Shown here: positions 28,545 to 37,926 of the stretch, in pieces
Layout of the letters: the number at the start of each line of letters is the position of its first letter
Position numbering within the stretch: position 1 is the first letter of the stretch
Assembly (NCBI GenBank): GCA_963770275.1
Contig: CAVYPD010000047.1
Coordinates: 13,461 to 77,460 of the forward strand
Direction of reading: 5' to 3'
Origin: Roseiarcus sp963770275
GTDB lineage: Bacteria > Pseudomonadota > Alphaproteobacteria > Rhizobiales > Beijerinckiaceae
Length of the DNA: 64,000 nt
Notes under the pieces: generated by a model
Database searches by the model: none
What the model was told of the DNA's origin: nothing
What the model saw: only the letters and a program-made list of their open reading frames with translations
Translations under genes and position numbers: made by a program

Positions 28545-30107
28545 ATGAGCGACGACGTCGTCATCTTCATGTCCTATGCTCACGATGACGACCTCATCCT
28601 GTCGCCGGATCCGGACGAACCCGGCTTCGTCAGTTTCCTCGATCAGCAGCTGCGCCTGAAGCTGCGCGATCTCGGAGCGCGGCAGGCAAAAGTCTGGCGC
28701 GACCGTCGCCGGATCAGCCAGGGCGATCAGTTCGCCGACATCATCGACGATGGACTGAGCCAAGCCGAACTTCTCGTCGTCGTCATGTCGCCGAATTGGA
28801 TGCAGCGCCCGTATTGCCGCAAGGAGTTCGAAACTTTCCTCAGCTTGCGCAAAGCCGCCGGGGTCACGAATCCAGCGACTCGAATGCTTGTCGTGGGCAA
28901 GGGCTATGTCGATCGCATCGCTCGCCCGCCTGAACTGCAAGGGCAGGAAGGATTCCTGTTCTACTCACGCGATGATGAGAACGACGTCAGCGCGATCACG
29001 CCCTTCTTCAATCGCGGCAAGTGCAACGACCGGTTCTACGCCGAACTCGACGATCTCGCGGGCGGATTGCAAAAGCGCGTAACACAGATTCTGAGCGGTG
29101 CGCCGACCCCGCCTCAGGCGATTCAGCAGACCGCGCCGATCGTCACGCCAAACGGCCGCACCGTCTTTCTCGCCAAGCCTGCAAGCGACATGAAGGCGGC
29201 TTATGTCCGCCTCGTCACGGAGCTTCAGGGCAAGGGCTTCAATGTTGCGCCAGATCCTTCGGCAGACGCGCCAAGCGACAAGAGCGCCGAATCCTTCCTG
29301 ACCGATGCGCTATCGAAGGCCGAGGTGTTCGTCCATCTCGTCGGCGACAGCGGCGGATTTGCGCCAGAAGGTCTCGGCAACATTGTGACGCTGCAATTGG
29401 CGCTTGCCCGCGCTAAAGCCGCGCAGGCTGAAGGCGCGCCTGGGCAGAAGCTCACGCGCCGCATTGTCTGGGCGCCGAAAATTCTCGACGGCGGCGGCGC
29501 AGCTCCTACGGGTCCGGCGGTCGAGCGCGATCCGCTGAAGGCGCTGGAGCGCTTCGATCAGCAGATCGCAACAGACAAGATCGATGGCGACATCTTAAGC
29601 AAGTTCATCGAATTCCTGTTCCAGTATCTCACGGAGACGGCGCCAAAGCCGGTCGTGACCGCCGCGGCCGGCAACAAGCTCGACCTCTACCTTGCCTATC
29701 ATGCGGCGGATGAGGACTATGCAGGGGTGGTCGCGCAGGCTTTGCTCGAAAGCTCGGTGAAGCCGCGCATCCCTGTGGCTGACTCCGATGCGGACGCGCG
29801 CCGCTACAACAGCGACCTGCTCGCCAAGTGCGACGCCGTGACGCTCTGCTGGGGCAACGCCTCCGAGGTTTGGGTTCGGTCGGAAGCGGACAGGCTGTCC
29901 GACTGGCAGGCGCTCGGCCGCAAGGGGCAATTCGCCTTTCGCGGCCTCATAGCCGGGCCGCCACCCGCATCGCATAAGAAGAAGAACACCCTCTCGCTCA
30001 TCTTCCAGGATGGCGAGTTCGATAAAGTGATCGACCTCGTCGAGAAGGGGCCGCCGACGGCGCAATTGTTGGCGGATCTCACCTCGGCGCCAAGCCCCAA
30101 ACCATGA
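28545..30107 (+). CDS. Three-module TIR-domain protein
   Basis: A 520-residue cytoplasmic protein. Module 1 (residues about 3-165) is a TIR domain: VVIFMSYAHDDD, then QAKVWRDRRRISQGDQF, LLVVVMSPNWMQRPYCRKEFETF; E94 is in the position of the catalytic glutamate of TIR NADases. Module 2 (about 206-310; GRTVFLAKPASDMKAAY ... AEVFVHLVGDSGGF) and module 3 (about 378-460; KLDLYLAYHAADEDYAGVV ... CDAVTLCWGNASEVWVRSEADRL) look like degenerate TIR folds without an evident catalytic Glu. TIR domains in bacterial conflict systems hydrolyse NAD or make cyclic ADP-ribose signals. The stop overlaps the start of the STAND NTPase as ATGA, so the two are translated together and probably interact. Confidence 0.85.
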   Translation: MSDDVVIFMSYAHDDDLILSPDPDEPGFVSFLDQQLRLKLRDLGARQAKVWRDRRRISQGDQFADIIDDGLSQAELLVVVMSPNWMQRPYCRKEFETFLSLRKAAGVTNPATRMLVVGKGYVDRIARPPELQGQEGFLFYSRDDENDVSAITPFFNRGKCNDRFYAELDDLAGGLQKRVTQILSGAPTPPQAIQQTAPIVTPNGRTVFLAKPASDMKAAYVRLVTELQGKGFNVAPDPSADAPSDKSAESFLTDALSKAEVFVHLVGDSGGFAPEGLGNIVTLQLALARAKAAQAEGAPGQKLTRRIVWAPKILDGGGAAPTGPAVERDPLKALERFDQQIATDKIDGDILSKFIEFLFQYLTETAPKPVVTAAAGNKLDLYLAYHAADEDYAGVVAQALLESSVKPRIPVADSDADARRYNSDLLAKCDAVTLCWGNASEVWVRSEADRLSDWQALGRKGQFAFRGLIAGPPPASHKKKNTLSLIFQDGEFDKVIDLVEKGPPTAQLLADLTSAPSPKP

Positions 30108-33100
30108 GTGCGGTCGAAATCAGCGACGCTGCGGCTCACGAGGCGACGCGTGGCCAAACGGCGCCCGCAACGGCCGCCGCGCCGGCTCCGCCGGACGACG
30201 GGACGCGGCTTTCCAAAGAGCGGCCTTTTCCTGGTCTGCGTCCTTTCTTCTTCGCCGACCGCGACTTCTTCTTTGGGCGCGAACGTCAGGCCTTTGCGCT
30301 CTACCGGCTCGTGGAGAATGGCCGCTTCATCGCCGTGATCGGCGGTTCCGGCAGCGGCAAGTCGTCGCTGGTGCTTGCGGGACTTCAGGCGCTGCTCGCC
30401 GACGAGACCGCCGACTCGGGCGGCCCGACCTGGGCGTTTCTCGACATGCGGCCTGGCGGCGCTCCGATCACGCGCCTCGCGAGCGCCCTGTCGAAACTGT
30501 CGGCGAAGGACAGCCCGGATGAGACGGCGCGACGGCGTGACCGTATCGAATGGACGCTGCGACAGTCGAGCTTCAGCTTCGAGAGCGCGCTCGCCGAAGC
30601 GGGCGGCTTGGGTGGGCGGTCGCTCATCCTGGTCGTCGATCAGTTCGAGGAATTGTTCCGCTTCGGCCTTGCCGGCCTCGGGTACCGACGCGGCGGCGTC
30701 GAGGAAGCGCGACGGCGAGACGAAGCGACCCAGTTCGTGCAGATCCTGCTCGACGCCGACCGCCGCCGTATCCCAAACGTGCGCGTGCTCATCACTATGC
30801 GGTCGGACTTTATCGGCGACTGCGCCTATTTCCACGGCCTGTCGGAAGCGGTGAGCGCGACGCAATACCTCGTGCCGAATCTGACCCGGAGCCAGCTCGA
30901 GGAGGCGATCCGCAACCCGATCGAAAAGGCGGGCGGGACGATCGAACCGGAACTGGTCGAACGATTGCTCAACGATTGCGGCGACGAGCTCGATCAGCTT
31001 CCGGTGCTGCAGCATTGCCTGATGCGGCTGTGGGACCGGGCGGGGACGGAGACCCCAGCTGGAGACGCCCGCCATCTCACACGGCTGACCTATGACGCGA
31101 TCGGGCGCATGACCGACGCGCTGTCGCGCCACGCCGACGAGATTTTCGCCCAATGCGCCGGCGAGGAGCTGGCGATCGAGCAGGCGTTCCGGGCGCTGTC
31201 GGAAGTCGACCGGGAAGGCCGAGCCATTCGCCGCGCGCTTCGGTTCGACAAACTGCTGGCCGAAACGGGTGTGGGCGAGTCCGACTTGCGCGCCGGGCTC
31301 GACCGGTTCCGCGCCCCGAATTGTTCGTTCCTGTTGCCCTCGCTCTCCGTTTCACCAACGCTGGCGGCAGACGAACGGATCGACATCGGGCACGAGGCGT
31401 TGCTTCGCCGCTGGAAGAAGATTGCGGGCAAGACGGAAGCGATTGACCCGAAAACCGGCCGGCCGCCGCCCGGCTGGCTCTCCGAGGAGCAGATCGACGG
31501 TCAGCGCTATCATACACTTGTGTCGCTGCTCGACGGGGCCGCCGGCGGCGAACGGGCGACCCTGGACGATCCTGAGCGCACGAAGGACTGGTGGACACAT
31601 CTGCCGCGGACCGCGGCATGGGCGGATCGGTACGGCGGCAAATTTGAGCAGGTCAGGAAACTGATCGATGACGCCATTGACGCGAAGAGGCGATCCGAGA
31701 CTCAATCGTCGGCTCGACCGCCGCGCTCGGCGTCGTAGCGGTCCTTGGAGCCGCCGGCTGGATGTGGATCGCCCATGAAAGAGCGCAGGAAAAGCTCGAC
31801 ACGAGCGCGATGAAGTCGGCGAAGTCGCTGCTTGAGGACGTGCTGAAGGCATACAACGACAAGAGCCTTGATCTCGCCGGCGCTCGAAGTCTCGCCGCCA
31901 TATCGGGACAATTCCTGGATAACGTGCGCCAGTCGAGCAAGACGTCGGCGGCCGACCTCTTGTGGGGGCAGTCGCTCAACGACGAGGCCGACCTCTATGC
32001 GATCTTGGGAAACAATGTGCAGTCACTGGCGGTGGCGAAGCAGGCGAAAGACGTTGCGCAATCGCTGATGCAGTCGCGCTCGGAGGCCCAAGAGGGAATG
32101 CAACTCCTCTTCGATGCGTCGATCCGCGCCGGCAATGCTCTCTGGGCCTTTCCGGATCGGCGCAAGGAGGCAGTGCAGGAATATGACGACGCTGTGCAAA
32201 TCGCCACGTCAATCGCCTCATCGAACGGCGACAAAGGGCGACAGCGACGTCATCGACGCGCATTTGAAAATTGGCGACGTGTACAAAGACGGCGACGCCA
32301 AGCAGCATCAGCAGGCATTGGCGGAATATCAATCCGGGCTCAGGACTTGCGAGGCCGCGCTCGGTGGGCGCCCGGACGACTTCGATCTCTTACGCAACAA
32401 GGGAAAGGCGTTCTACCGGATCGCCGAATTGCTCAGGGACGACAACGCGCTCGCCGATTCGAGAGCGTACTATCAGAAGGCGTTTGAAGTTCAGAACAGC
32501 CTGGTCTCGCGCAACGCGCGGGAGGCCGTCGCGGCGCAACAGGCGCCGGACTCGTCGCTGAAATCGAACCTGGCTGCGACTTACGCCCACTGGGGACTTC
32601 TCGAACAGGGAGCCGGGAATCTTGAGCTTGCGCTTGAGAAATTGCGGCAAGGCGTCGCCCTCGACGAGGAGTTGACCAAGAACGAGCCCGGCAATCCCCA
32701 GTGGCAAGAGTTTCTCACACCGAACTATCTCTATCTCGCTGAGACCCTGGAGGGGCTCAAGCGGCCGGACGAGGCGCTTACCTATTACCGGAAGCTCAAC
32801 GACGCACGGAGGACGCTCGCCTATCGCGCGCCCGGGAGGTCGAAGCCGCAAAAGGATTTGGCCGAGGCGGCGAAGCTGCTCGGCGATCGCTCGACCGGCC
32901 TCGCCCAGATCGAAGCCTATCGGGAGGCCGTGCGAAGCTGGAACCGGCTGGTCGAGGACCCTCGGAACGCCAACGTCGCCGCCGACCAATACGACGTGGT
33001 CCTCGGCTTCGCTCGCGTGTTCGACGCCAAGAAAGATTGGCCGGACGCGCAGTCGGCCTATCGCGTGGCGATGAAAATCGCGGTTCTGAACTATGTCAAA

Positions 33101-33205
33101 GATCCCTCGGCCACGTCTTGGCGCGACAAGGCCGAGGAGGCCGAACGGGCCTCGGTCGTGGCCGGAAAGGCGGCCGAGACGACGGCGGCGGATACGCCCC
33201 ATTAG
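30104..33205 (+). CDS. nSTAND1 NTPase with transmembrane segment and TPR-like repeats (two frameshifts)
   Basis: This is a STAND-class signalling ATPase. After a disordered Ala/Pro-rich N-terminus come the nSTAND1 hallmark PFPGLRPFFFADRDFFFGRE (41-60), Walker A GGSGSGKSS (80-88), Walker B LILVVDQFEELFR (D179, E182-E183), RVLITMRSDFIGDC and the helical lid LDQLPVLQHCLMRLWDR. The frame closes at 31738, but one break near 31699 restores STAALGVVAVLGAAGWMWIA, a transmembrane helix, and a second near 32232 (AAAGGG run) restores a helical C-terminus with TPR-like pairs (HLKIGDVYKDGDAKQHQQAL, YLAETLEGLKRPDEALTYYRKL). Corrected length is about 1030 residues. Inferred job: sensing via TPRs, nucleotide-driven oligomerisation, activation of the TIR partner. 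Defence against phage is plausible, not shown. Confidence 0.82.
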
Positions 33206-33241
33206 ACTAGAACGAGTTGCAATCGAATTGGTGCTTCCTTC

Positions 33242-33262
33242 CCTTCTCCCTGTGGGAGAAGG
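33242..33262. terminator. Perfect hairpin between convergent genes
   Basis: CCTTCTCCC-TGT-GGGAGAAGG is a 9-bp perfect inverted repeat between the STAND gene (ends 33205) and metY (ends 33336, opposite strand). It could end transcription from both sides or be one of the dispersed palindromes common in Hyphomicrobiales intergenic DNA. T tails are short. Confidence 0.5.
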
Positions 33263-33335
33263 TGGCAGTGATAGGACGTTCGCGCCGCCCCAGTGCGACG
33301 CTATCGCGCTCCCACGATCGCGCCAACCGCGCCGG

Positions 33336-34622
33336 TCACGTTGCCGCCTTCAGCGCCTGGTCGAGGTCGGCGAGAATGTCATCGATATGCTCGATGCCGA
33401 TCGACAGCCGGACATAATCGTCCGTCACGCCGGTCGCTTGCTGCTCTGCCGGCGTGAGCTGCGAGTGGGTGGTGGTCGCCGGATGGATGGCGAGCGAGCG
33501 CGCATCGCCGATGTTGGCGACGTGATAGAGGAGTTTCAGCGCGTCGATGAATTTGCGCCCCGCGTCCTTGCCGCCCTTGATCTCGAACCCGACGAGGCCG
33601 CCCAGTCCGCCCTTGAGATATTTTTCGGCCCGCCGCTTGGCTTCGCCCTTCTGAACCGAGGGATGGATCACGCTCGTGACCACAGGCTGCTTGGCGAGCC
33701 AGGCCGCAACCGCCGAGGCGTTGGCTGAGTGGCGCTCGATGCGCAGTGGCAGCGTCTCCACACCCTGAAGGGTGAGGAAGGCGTTGAACGGCGACATGGC
33801 CGAGCCGAGGTCACGCAACAGGGTCGTGCGCGCCTTGAGGATGTAGGCGATCGGCCCGAGCGGCTTGGCTGCTTCGGCCCACACCGCGCCGTGGTAGCTG
33901 GGATCCGGCGTGTTGAGCGCGGGCTGGCGCTCCTTATGCTCGTCCCACGGGAAATTTCCGCCATCGACGATGAGACCGCCGATCGAGGTGCCGTGACCGC
34001 CGAGATATTTGGTCGAAGAATAGACGACGATCGCCGCGCCGTGTTCGAACGGCCTGGTCAGGATCGGCGCCGCGGTGTTGTCCATGATCAGCGGAACGCC
34101 AAGCGGACGGCCGATCGCCGCCACTTCCGCGATCGGGAAGGCGATCAGCTTGGGATTGGGCAGCGTCTCAGCGTAATAGGCTCGGGTTCGCGCATCGGTC
34201 GCCTTGCGGAAGTTTTCAGGATCGGTCGGATCGACGAACCGGACCTCGACGCCCTGGTCCTTCATCGTATTGGCGAACAGGTTCCAGGTGCCACCGTAGA
34301 GGTCGGTCGACGCGACGAAGTTGTCGCCCACGCGCGCCAGGTTCTGGATCGAAAAGGCCGAAGCCGACTGACCGCTGGCCAGTGACAGCGCCGCCGCGCC
34401 GCCCTCGAGCGCCGCGACGCGCTTCTCGAGCACGTCGTTGGTCGGGTTCATGATCCGGGTGTAGATGTTGCCGAGTTCCTTGAGCGCGAACAGGTTGGCG
34501 GCGTGCTCGGCGCTCTGAAACTGATAGGAAGTGGTCTGGTAGATTGGCACCGCCACTGCGCCAGTCGCCGGGTCGGCGCGCCAACCAGCGTGAAGCGCCA
34601 AAGTTTCGACTTTATGAGACAT
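33336..34622 (-). CDS. metY: O-acetylhomoserine aminocarboxypropyltransferase (sulfhydrylase)
   Basis: This PLP enzyme makes homocysteine (or methionine) from O-acetylhomoserine and sulfide, in the cytoplasm. It is 428 residues, the longer length that separates MetY from cystathionine gamma-synthases. Visible features: TLALHAGWRADPATGAVAVP at the start, YTRIMNPTNDVLEKRVAALE, and the PLP lysine in VVYSSTKYLGGHGTSIGG; C-terminal ARSLAIHPATTTHSQLTPAEQ is typical. A GGGAAG site precedes the ATG. I looked for a SAM-II type leader in 34623-34760 and did not find one. Frame intact. Confidence 0.95.
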   Translation of the reverse strand: MSHKVETLALHAGWRADPATGAVAVPIYQTTSYQFQSAEHAANLFALKELGNIYTRIMNPTNDVLEKRVAALEGGAAALSLASGQSASAFSIQNLARVGDNFVASTDLYGGTWNLFANTMKDQGVEVRFVDPTDPENFRKATDARTRAYYAETLPNPKLIAFPIAEVAAIGRPLGVPLIMDNTAAPILTRPFEHGAAIVVYSSTKYLGGHGTSIGGLIVDGGNFPWDEHKERQPALNTPDPSYHGAVWAEAAKPLGPIAYILKARTTLLRDLGSAMSPFNAFLTLQGVETLPLRIERHSANASAVAAWLAKQPVVTSVIHPSVQKGEAKRRAEKYLKGGLGGLVGFEIKGGKDAGRKFIDALKLLYHVANIGDARSLAIHPATTTHSQLTPAEQQATGVTDDYVRLSIGIEHIDDILADLDQALKAAT

Positions 34623-34925
34623 GGTTTCTTCCCTGCTATTGCGCTTGCGTCGCCAGTTTACGAAGCTCGGTGCGACGGACGAGGGCGTTCATATTACTAC
34701 TAAAGTAAGTCTATTGTATTTTAATCTATATGAATTGGGTAGAATGCACCCATAACGACTTCTCAGCCGGTTCGCAAGCCGACGCATGTCGGTCAACCCG
34801 CGGGGTCGGCGCCTATCGTCTTGCTGACGGCCTGCCCCTCGCGTCGAAATTCATCCCAACTTCTGTATGGTCGGAGCACGAATCGCAAGCCGCAGCATCG
34901 TGGCTGGAGGCGAAGGGAAGACCCA
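34623..34925. other. 303-bp divergent gap upstream of metY and the DUF1003 gene
   Basis: It holds the two promoters. An AT-rich block at 34690-34740 lies about 70-120 bp from the metY start and could contain its promoter. No riboswitch, tRNA or repeat recognised. Confidence 0.35.
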
Positions 34926-35486
34926 ATGAGCGTGCGCCATGAACCTGAGGAGCGTCTGCGCAAATTTCATCTGCCACACGCCCATCTCGAATCGGCCTTC
35001 GGAAACGACTGGTTCGGGAAGAGAGCGGAGAATTTCGCCCGCTTCTTCGGCACGCCGACGTTCCTGATCGCGCAGACCTTAATCGTCGCGCTGTGGATCT
35101 GGGTCAACGCCGCCGGCTGGACTCAGTTCGACGTCTATCCGTTCATTCTGCTCAATCTCGCCTTCTCGACCCAGGCCGCCTATGCCGCGCCGTTGATTTT
35201 GCTGGCGCAGACCCGCCAGGCCGACCGCGACAAGGTGACGAGCCTTGCCGACGCCCAGCATCGCGAGGAACTCCACCAGATCAGCGAGCAGCGCCAGGCG
35301 CAAATGCGCGAGCAAGCCGGCATGATGGTCGAAATGCTGCAGCAGAACACGGCGCTTACCGAGCGGGTGGAAACCCTGCTCAAGCAGAATACTGAACTCA
35401 CGGAAGCCATCAGGATCCTCGTGGAGCGGATCGACGCAGTGACCACCGAGGTCCACACATGCGTCACGCCGTCCCCGCGCAGCTGA
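34926..35486 (+). CDS. DUF1003 family membrane protein with coiled coil
   Basis: 186 residues from the ATG at 34926, which follows GAAGGGAAG. The core FGNDWFGKRAENFARFFGTPTFLIAQTLIVALWIWVN followed by FDVYPFILLNLAFSTQAAYAAPLILLAQTRQADRDK is diagnostic of DUF1003: two membrane helices and an amphipathic segment. A C-terminal coiled coil of about 80 residues (REELHQISEQRQAQMREQAG ... LTERVETLLKQNTEL) extends into the cytoplasm. Function of the family is unknown; magnesium or stress-related roles have been suggested but are unproven. Confidence 0.88.
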   Translation: MSVRHEPEERLRKFHLPHAHLESAFGNDWFGKRAENFARFFGTPTFLIAQTLIVALWIWVNAAGWTQFDVYPFILLNLAFSTQAAYAAPLILLAQTRQADRDKVTSLADAQHREELHQISEQRQAQMREQAGMMVEMLQQNTALTERVETLLKQNTELTEAIRILVERIDAVTTEVHTCVTPSPRS

Positions 35487-35511
35487 ACGGCCTCTAGCCC
35501 GCCCAAACCGG

Positions 35512-36276
35512 CTACTTGTCGATGAACTCGATCGTTTGCTCGAGTGCCGCGGGCGAGACCCTGAACAGGCCGGTGTAGGGCATGCCAAGTTCGAGGATGA
35601 GAAGGATCGCAAACGCGATCGACAGCGCGCCGAAAGTAAGGGCCGCGGTGACGAGGGCGTTGCTTGGCGCGTACAGGCCCATGGCGAAAAAGAGCGCCGC
35701 CGTCCAAAAGACCAGGATCGCGATCAGAATCCAGGACACCGGCCCGCTCGCGATCTGGAGGGAGATCAAGAGCCGCGATTGTTCGACCATGCTGGCGTAT
35801 AAATTGGCGGTCGCCAGCGCGGTCTTCTGCGCCTCAGTTTTCGGCTGAAGCGTCGCAAGATACTCGGTGATCGCCTGCGCACCGGCAAGGGGCGGGCCGA
35901 CCGTCAGCAAAGCGGGGTCGACCGCCCCGCCGCCCCAGATCGCCCCATAGGCTTTCTCCATTCCCGCTTTGAGCTGGTCGCGCATCGGCTTGGTCTCGGG
36001 CCCAAATTGCCCGAGCGCCTGATCGAGCCTCAGGATCTGGGCGGAGAAATTCTCGAGGTTCGTCCGCTGAGCCGAGAAATAGCCCCAGCTCACGCCAATG
36101 AGCGTCCCCAGGACCAGAGCGAGGAGAAGGCTGACCAGCCCCGAGATCTGGCCGACCACGGCTTTCGTCTCGCCTGTCTTGTGCTCATCGACAAGCCGCG
36201 TTTGCAGCGCGAGCCCGGCATAGCCGGCGACCATAAACAAGACAAAAATCAGTATGCAGATAAGAAGAATGCTCAT
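35512..36276 (-). CDS. DUF4239 (bestrophin-like) membrane protein
   Basis: 254 residues with an N-terminal helix (LLICILIFVLFMVAGYAGLAL), a second (ISGLVSLLLALVLGTLIGVSWGYF), a polar middle with QRTNLENFSAQILRLDQAL, and two C-terminal helices (SWILIAILVFWTAALFFAMGLY, TFGALSIAFAILLILELGMPY). This four-helix pattern with the central LI-x-L-Q segment fits DUF4239, sometimes called bestrophin-like. Channel activity is not established. A decayed relative of its N-terminal region lies at 38761-38847. Convergent with the DUF1003 gene. Confidence 0.75.
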   Translation of the reverse strand: MSILLICILIFVLFMVAGYAGLALQTRLVDEHKTGETKAVVGQISGLVSLLLALVLGTLIGVSWGYFSAQRTNLENFSAQILRLDQALGQFGPETKPMRDQLKAGMEKAYGAIWGGGAVDPALLTVGPPLAGAQAITEYLATLQPKTEAQKTALATANLYASMVEQSRLLISLQIASGPVSWILIAILVFWTAALFFAMGLYAPSNALVTAALTFGALSIAFAILLILELGMPYTGLFRVSPAALEQTIEFIDK

Positions 36277-36490
36277 CGAATGCGCCCGCCAGCCTTAGTT
36301 ATGCCCCGCGGGGGCCCTAACTGACCCGTTGCGGAATATCAAGCGAGGTCGAGGACGCCGGGCCGGCCGCAAACGCGACTGTCGTAGCGGCGTCATCTCG
36401 GAACGACACTTGCAAGAGAAAGCGCGTGTCTTCCATTCACTGTATGAATACGCTATAATATCAATCTCCGCGTCACTCATTCGAAGCCTT
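36277..36490. other. Upstream region of DUF4239 gene and the acyltransferase cassette
   Basis: AT-richer than its surroundings from about 36435. A TATAAT hexamer at 36454-36459 could be a -10 box facing right, with a poor -35 match (TTCCAT) 17 bp upstream. No gene seen. Confidence 0.3.
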
Positions 36491-36592
36491 TCTCTGGCGC
36501 AGCGACGATCACCGTGAACAGCCTTGTAAAACCGACGCTTAAGGAGCCGGCGCGATCATGGTACCCATGTTCGCCATGCACCCCGCTCACCA
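36491..36592 (+). pseudogene. Decayed copy of the methyltransferase gene start
   Basis: This stretch aligns by eye with 37941-38038, the 5' end of the TylF-like gene: shared blocks include GGCGCAGCG, CGTGAAC, GTAAAA, CGACGCT and CATGTTCGC. No open frame survives. It lies just before the acyltransferase gene, so the cassette is bracketed by a remnant and an intact copy of the same gene start. Confidence 0.65.
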
Positions 36593-36627
36593 AAGTTCTT
36601 TAGACCCTAGCCGGTCGGAAGTGTGCA

Positions 36628-37827
36628 ATGACAACGGTACGCAGCCAGGGTCACTTCGAGTCGCTCGACGGCCTTCGCGGAGCGGCTGCGCTCGCAGTTG
36701 TAATCCACCACTCGCTGAACGTTTATCTTGATACCGAAACTCGGAATTGGTGGCTTTTCACGCCAATGCTCCGGGCGTTGGCGGCCCGCCTCGGTCACCC
36801 ATCTGTCCTTCTATTCTTTGTGCTTAGTGGATTTGTATTATATGTAAGCTTTTTACGAGGTCACGATAAGTCCTACGGTTCGTTTTTATCCCGGCGTGTA
36901 TTTCGACTTTACCCGGCGATGATCGTCGCCGTCGCGGGGGCCGCGCTGTTGCATTGGCTTCAGTCTCCGCGGAACTGTTCTCAATTCGACCCATGGATAG
37001 CGTCGTGCTGGTGCCATGACCTCACCGTCGGCGGGACGTTCCGAATAATGTCGCTTCTGGGATTGCGCGCCGAAGATAATCTATTCAACCCTGTTCTCTG
37101 GAGTTTGTTCATCGAGTTGCGTTTCTCGATCGTCTTCGTGCTGCTCGCGGTGCTCTGTGGAAGGAGCTGGGTCGTCATATTTGGAGTTGGCGCTGCTGCC
37201 TACTTTGGTGGCGCCCATTTACTGGGGACGCTTGGTTACCGTGAACCTTTTCTAATGGGCGATTCGCTCGCCAGCACTGCCGGCGTGACTTTGTATTACC
37301 TCCCAAGCTTCATACTTGGCATGCTAGTCGCGGATATCCTCCACAAGCGTGTAGGATATAACTTTTGGCCGCGGTCGAACTGGATCAAAACTGGTATTGT
37401 GGCGCTTTTGTTCGCACTTGAGCTGGCCGTTAACTCAGACATCTTGCGGGAGTTTCTGTTTGCCGCAATTATTTTTTGTATTTGCCTTGGGGGCTGGTTT
37501 GACGCGCTGCTACGCCGGCGACCTTTTCTTTTTCTAGGGCGTGCTTCCTACAGTCTCTATCTGATTCACTTACCGATCTTGTTTGCGGCGACGTATTGGC
37601 TCCAGCCTACAATCGGGATAACTGCGGCGGTTTTGGTCGCCCCTGTATTGTCGCTGATCACCGCTCGCGCGATGTATTCTCTGATTGAGGTTCCGGGCAT
37701 CAGCGTCGGTCGAAGGGTCGCGGCCCTGTTCACGCGGCGAGCGATCGGGTCCGACTTCGCTCTCCGCGAACCGACCGCGGTCGCTCCCAGCGGCGGGAGC
37801 CAGACTCCGCGTCCCGTGAGCCAGTAG
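36628..37827 (+). CDS. Acyltransferase family 3 (OafA/YrhL-like) membrane protein
   Basis: 399 residues with about ten hydrophobic segments. The start FESLDGLRGAAALAVVIHHS contains the catalytic-type motif of acyltransferase 3 proteins, and SVLLFFVLSGFVLYVSFLRG and RRVFRLYPAMIVAV are further hallmarks. Such enzymes O-acylate surface polysaccharides or lipids at the inner membrane. Codon use is visibly less GC-rich than in neighbours (TTTGTATTATATGTAAGC and similar stretches), which points to horizontal acquisition. The gene sits between a decayed and an intact TylF-like gene start. The frame is intact; the ribosome site is weak. Confidence 0.88.
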   Translation: MTTVRSQGHFESLDGLRGAAALAVVIHHSLNVYLDTETRNWWLFTPMLRALAARLGHPSVLLFFVLSGFVLYVSFLRGHDKSYGSFLSRRVFRLYPAMIVAVAGAALLHWLQSPRNCSQFDPWIASCWCHDLTVGGTFRIMSLLGLRAEDNLFNPVLWSLFIELRFSIVFVLLAVLCGRSWVVIFGVGAAAYFGGAHLLGTLGYREPFLMGDSLASTAGVTLYYLPSFILGMLVADILHKRVGYNFWPRSNWIKTGIVALLFALELAVNSDILREFLFAAIIFCICLGGWFDALLRRRPFLFLGRASYSLYLIHLPILFAATYWLQPTIGITAAVLVAPVLSLITARAMYSLIEVPGISVGRRVAALFTRRAIGSDFALREPTAVAPSGGSQTPRPVSQ

Positions 37828-37926
37828 CACCATCCCGCAGTAGCACCATCCCGAAGCACTTAAATAGTTATACGCTGAACTTTCATTTACTGTCAGAATA
37901 TGGCATTCTGCCTCCAGCGTTAACTT

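Noticed and set aside
34623..34760. SAM-II riboswitch upstream of metY
   Set aside because: The pseudoknot-forming conserved segments expected for SAM-II were not found on the minus strand.
36431..36459. Sigma-70 promoter (TATAAT) before the acyltransferase cassette
   Set aside because: Good -10 but poor -35 and about 170 bp from the gene; kept only as a remark.
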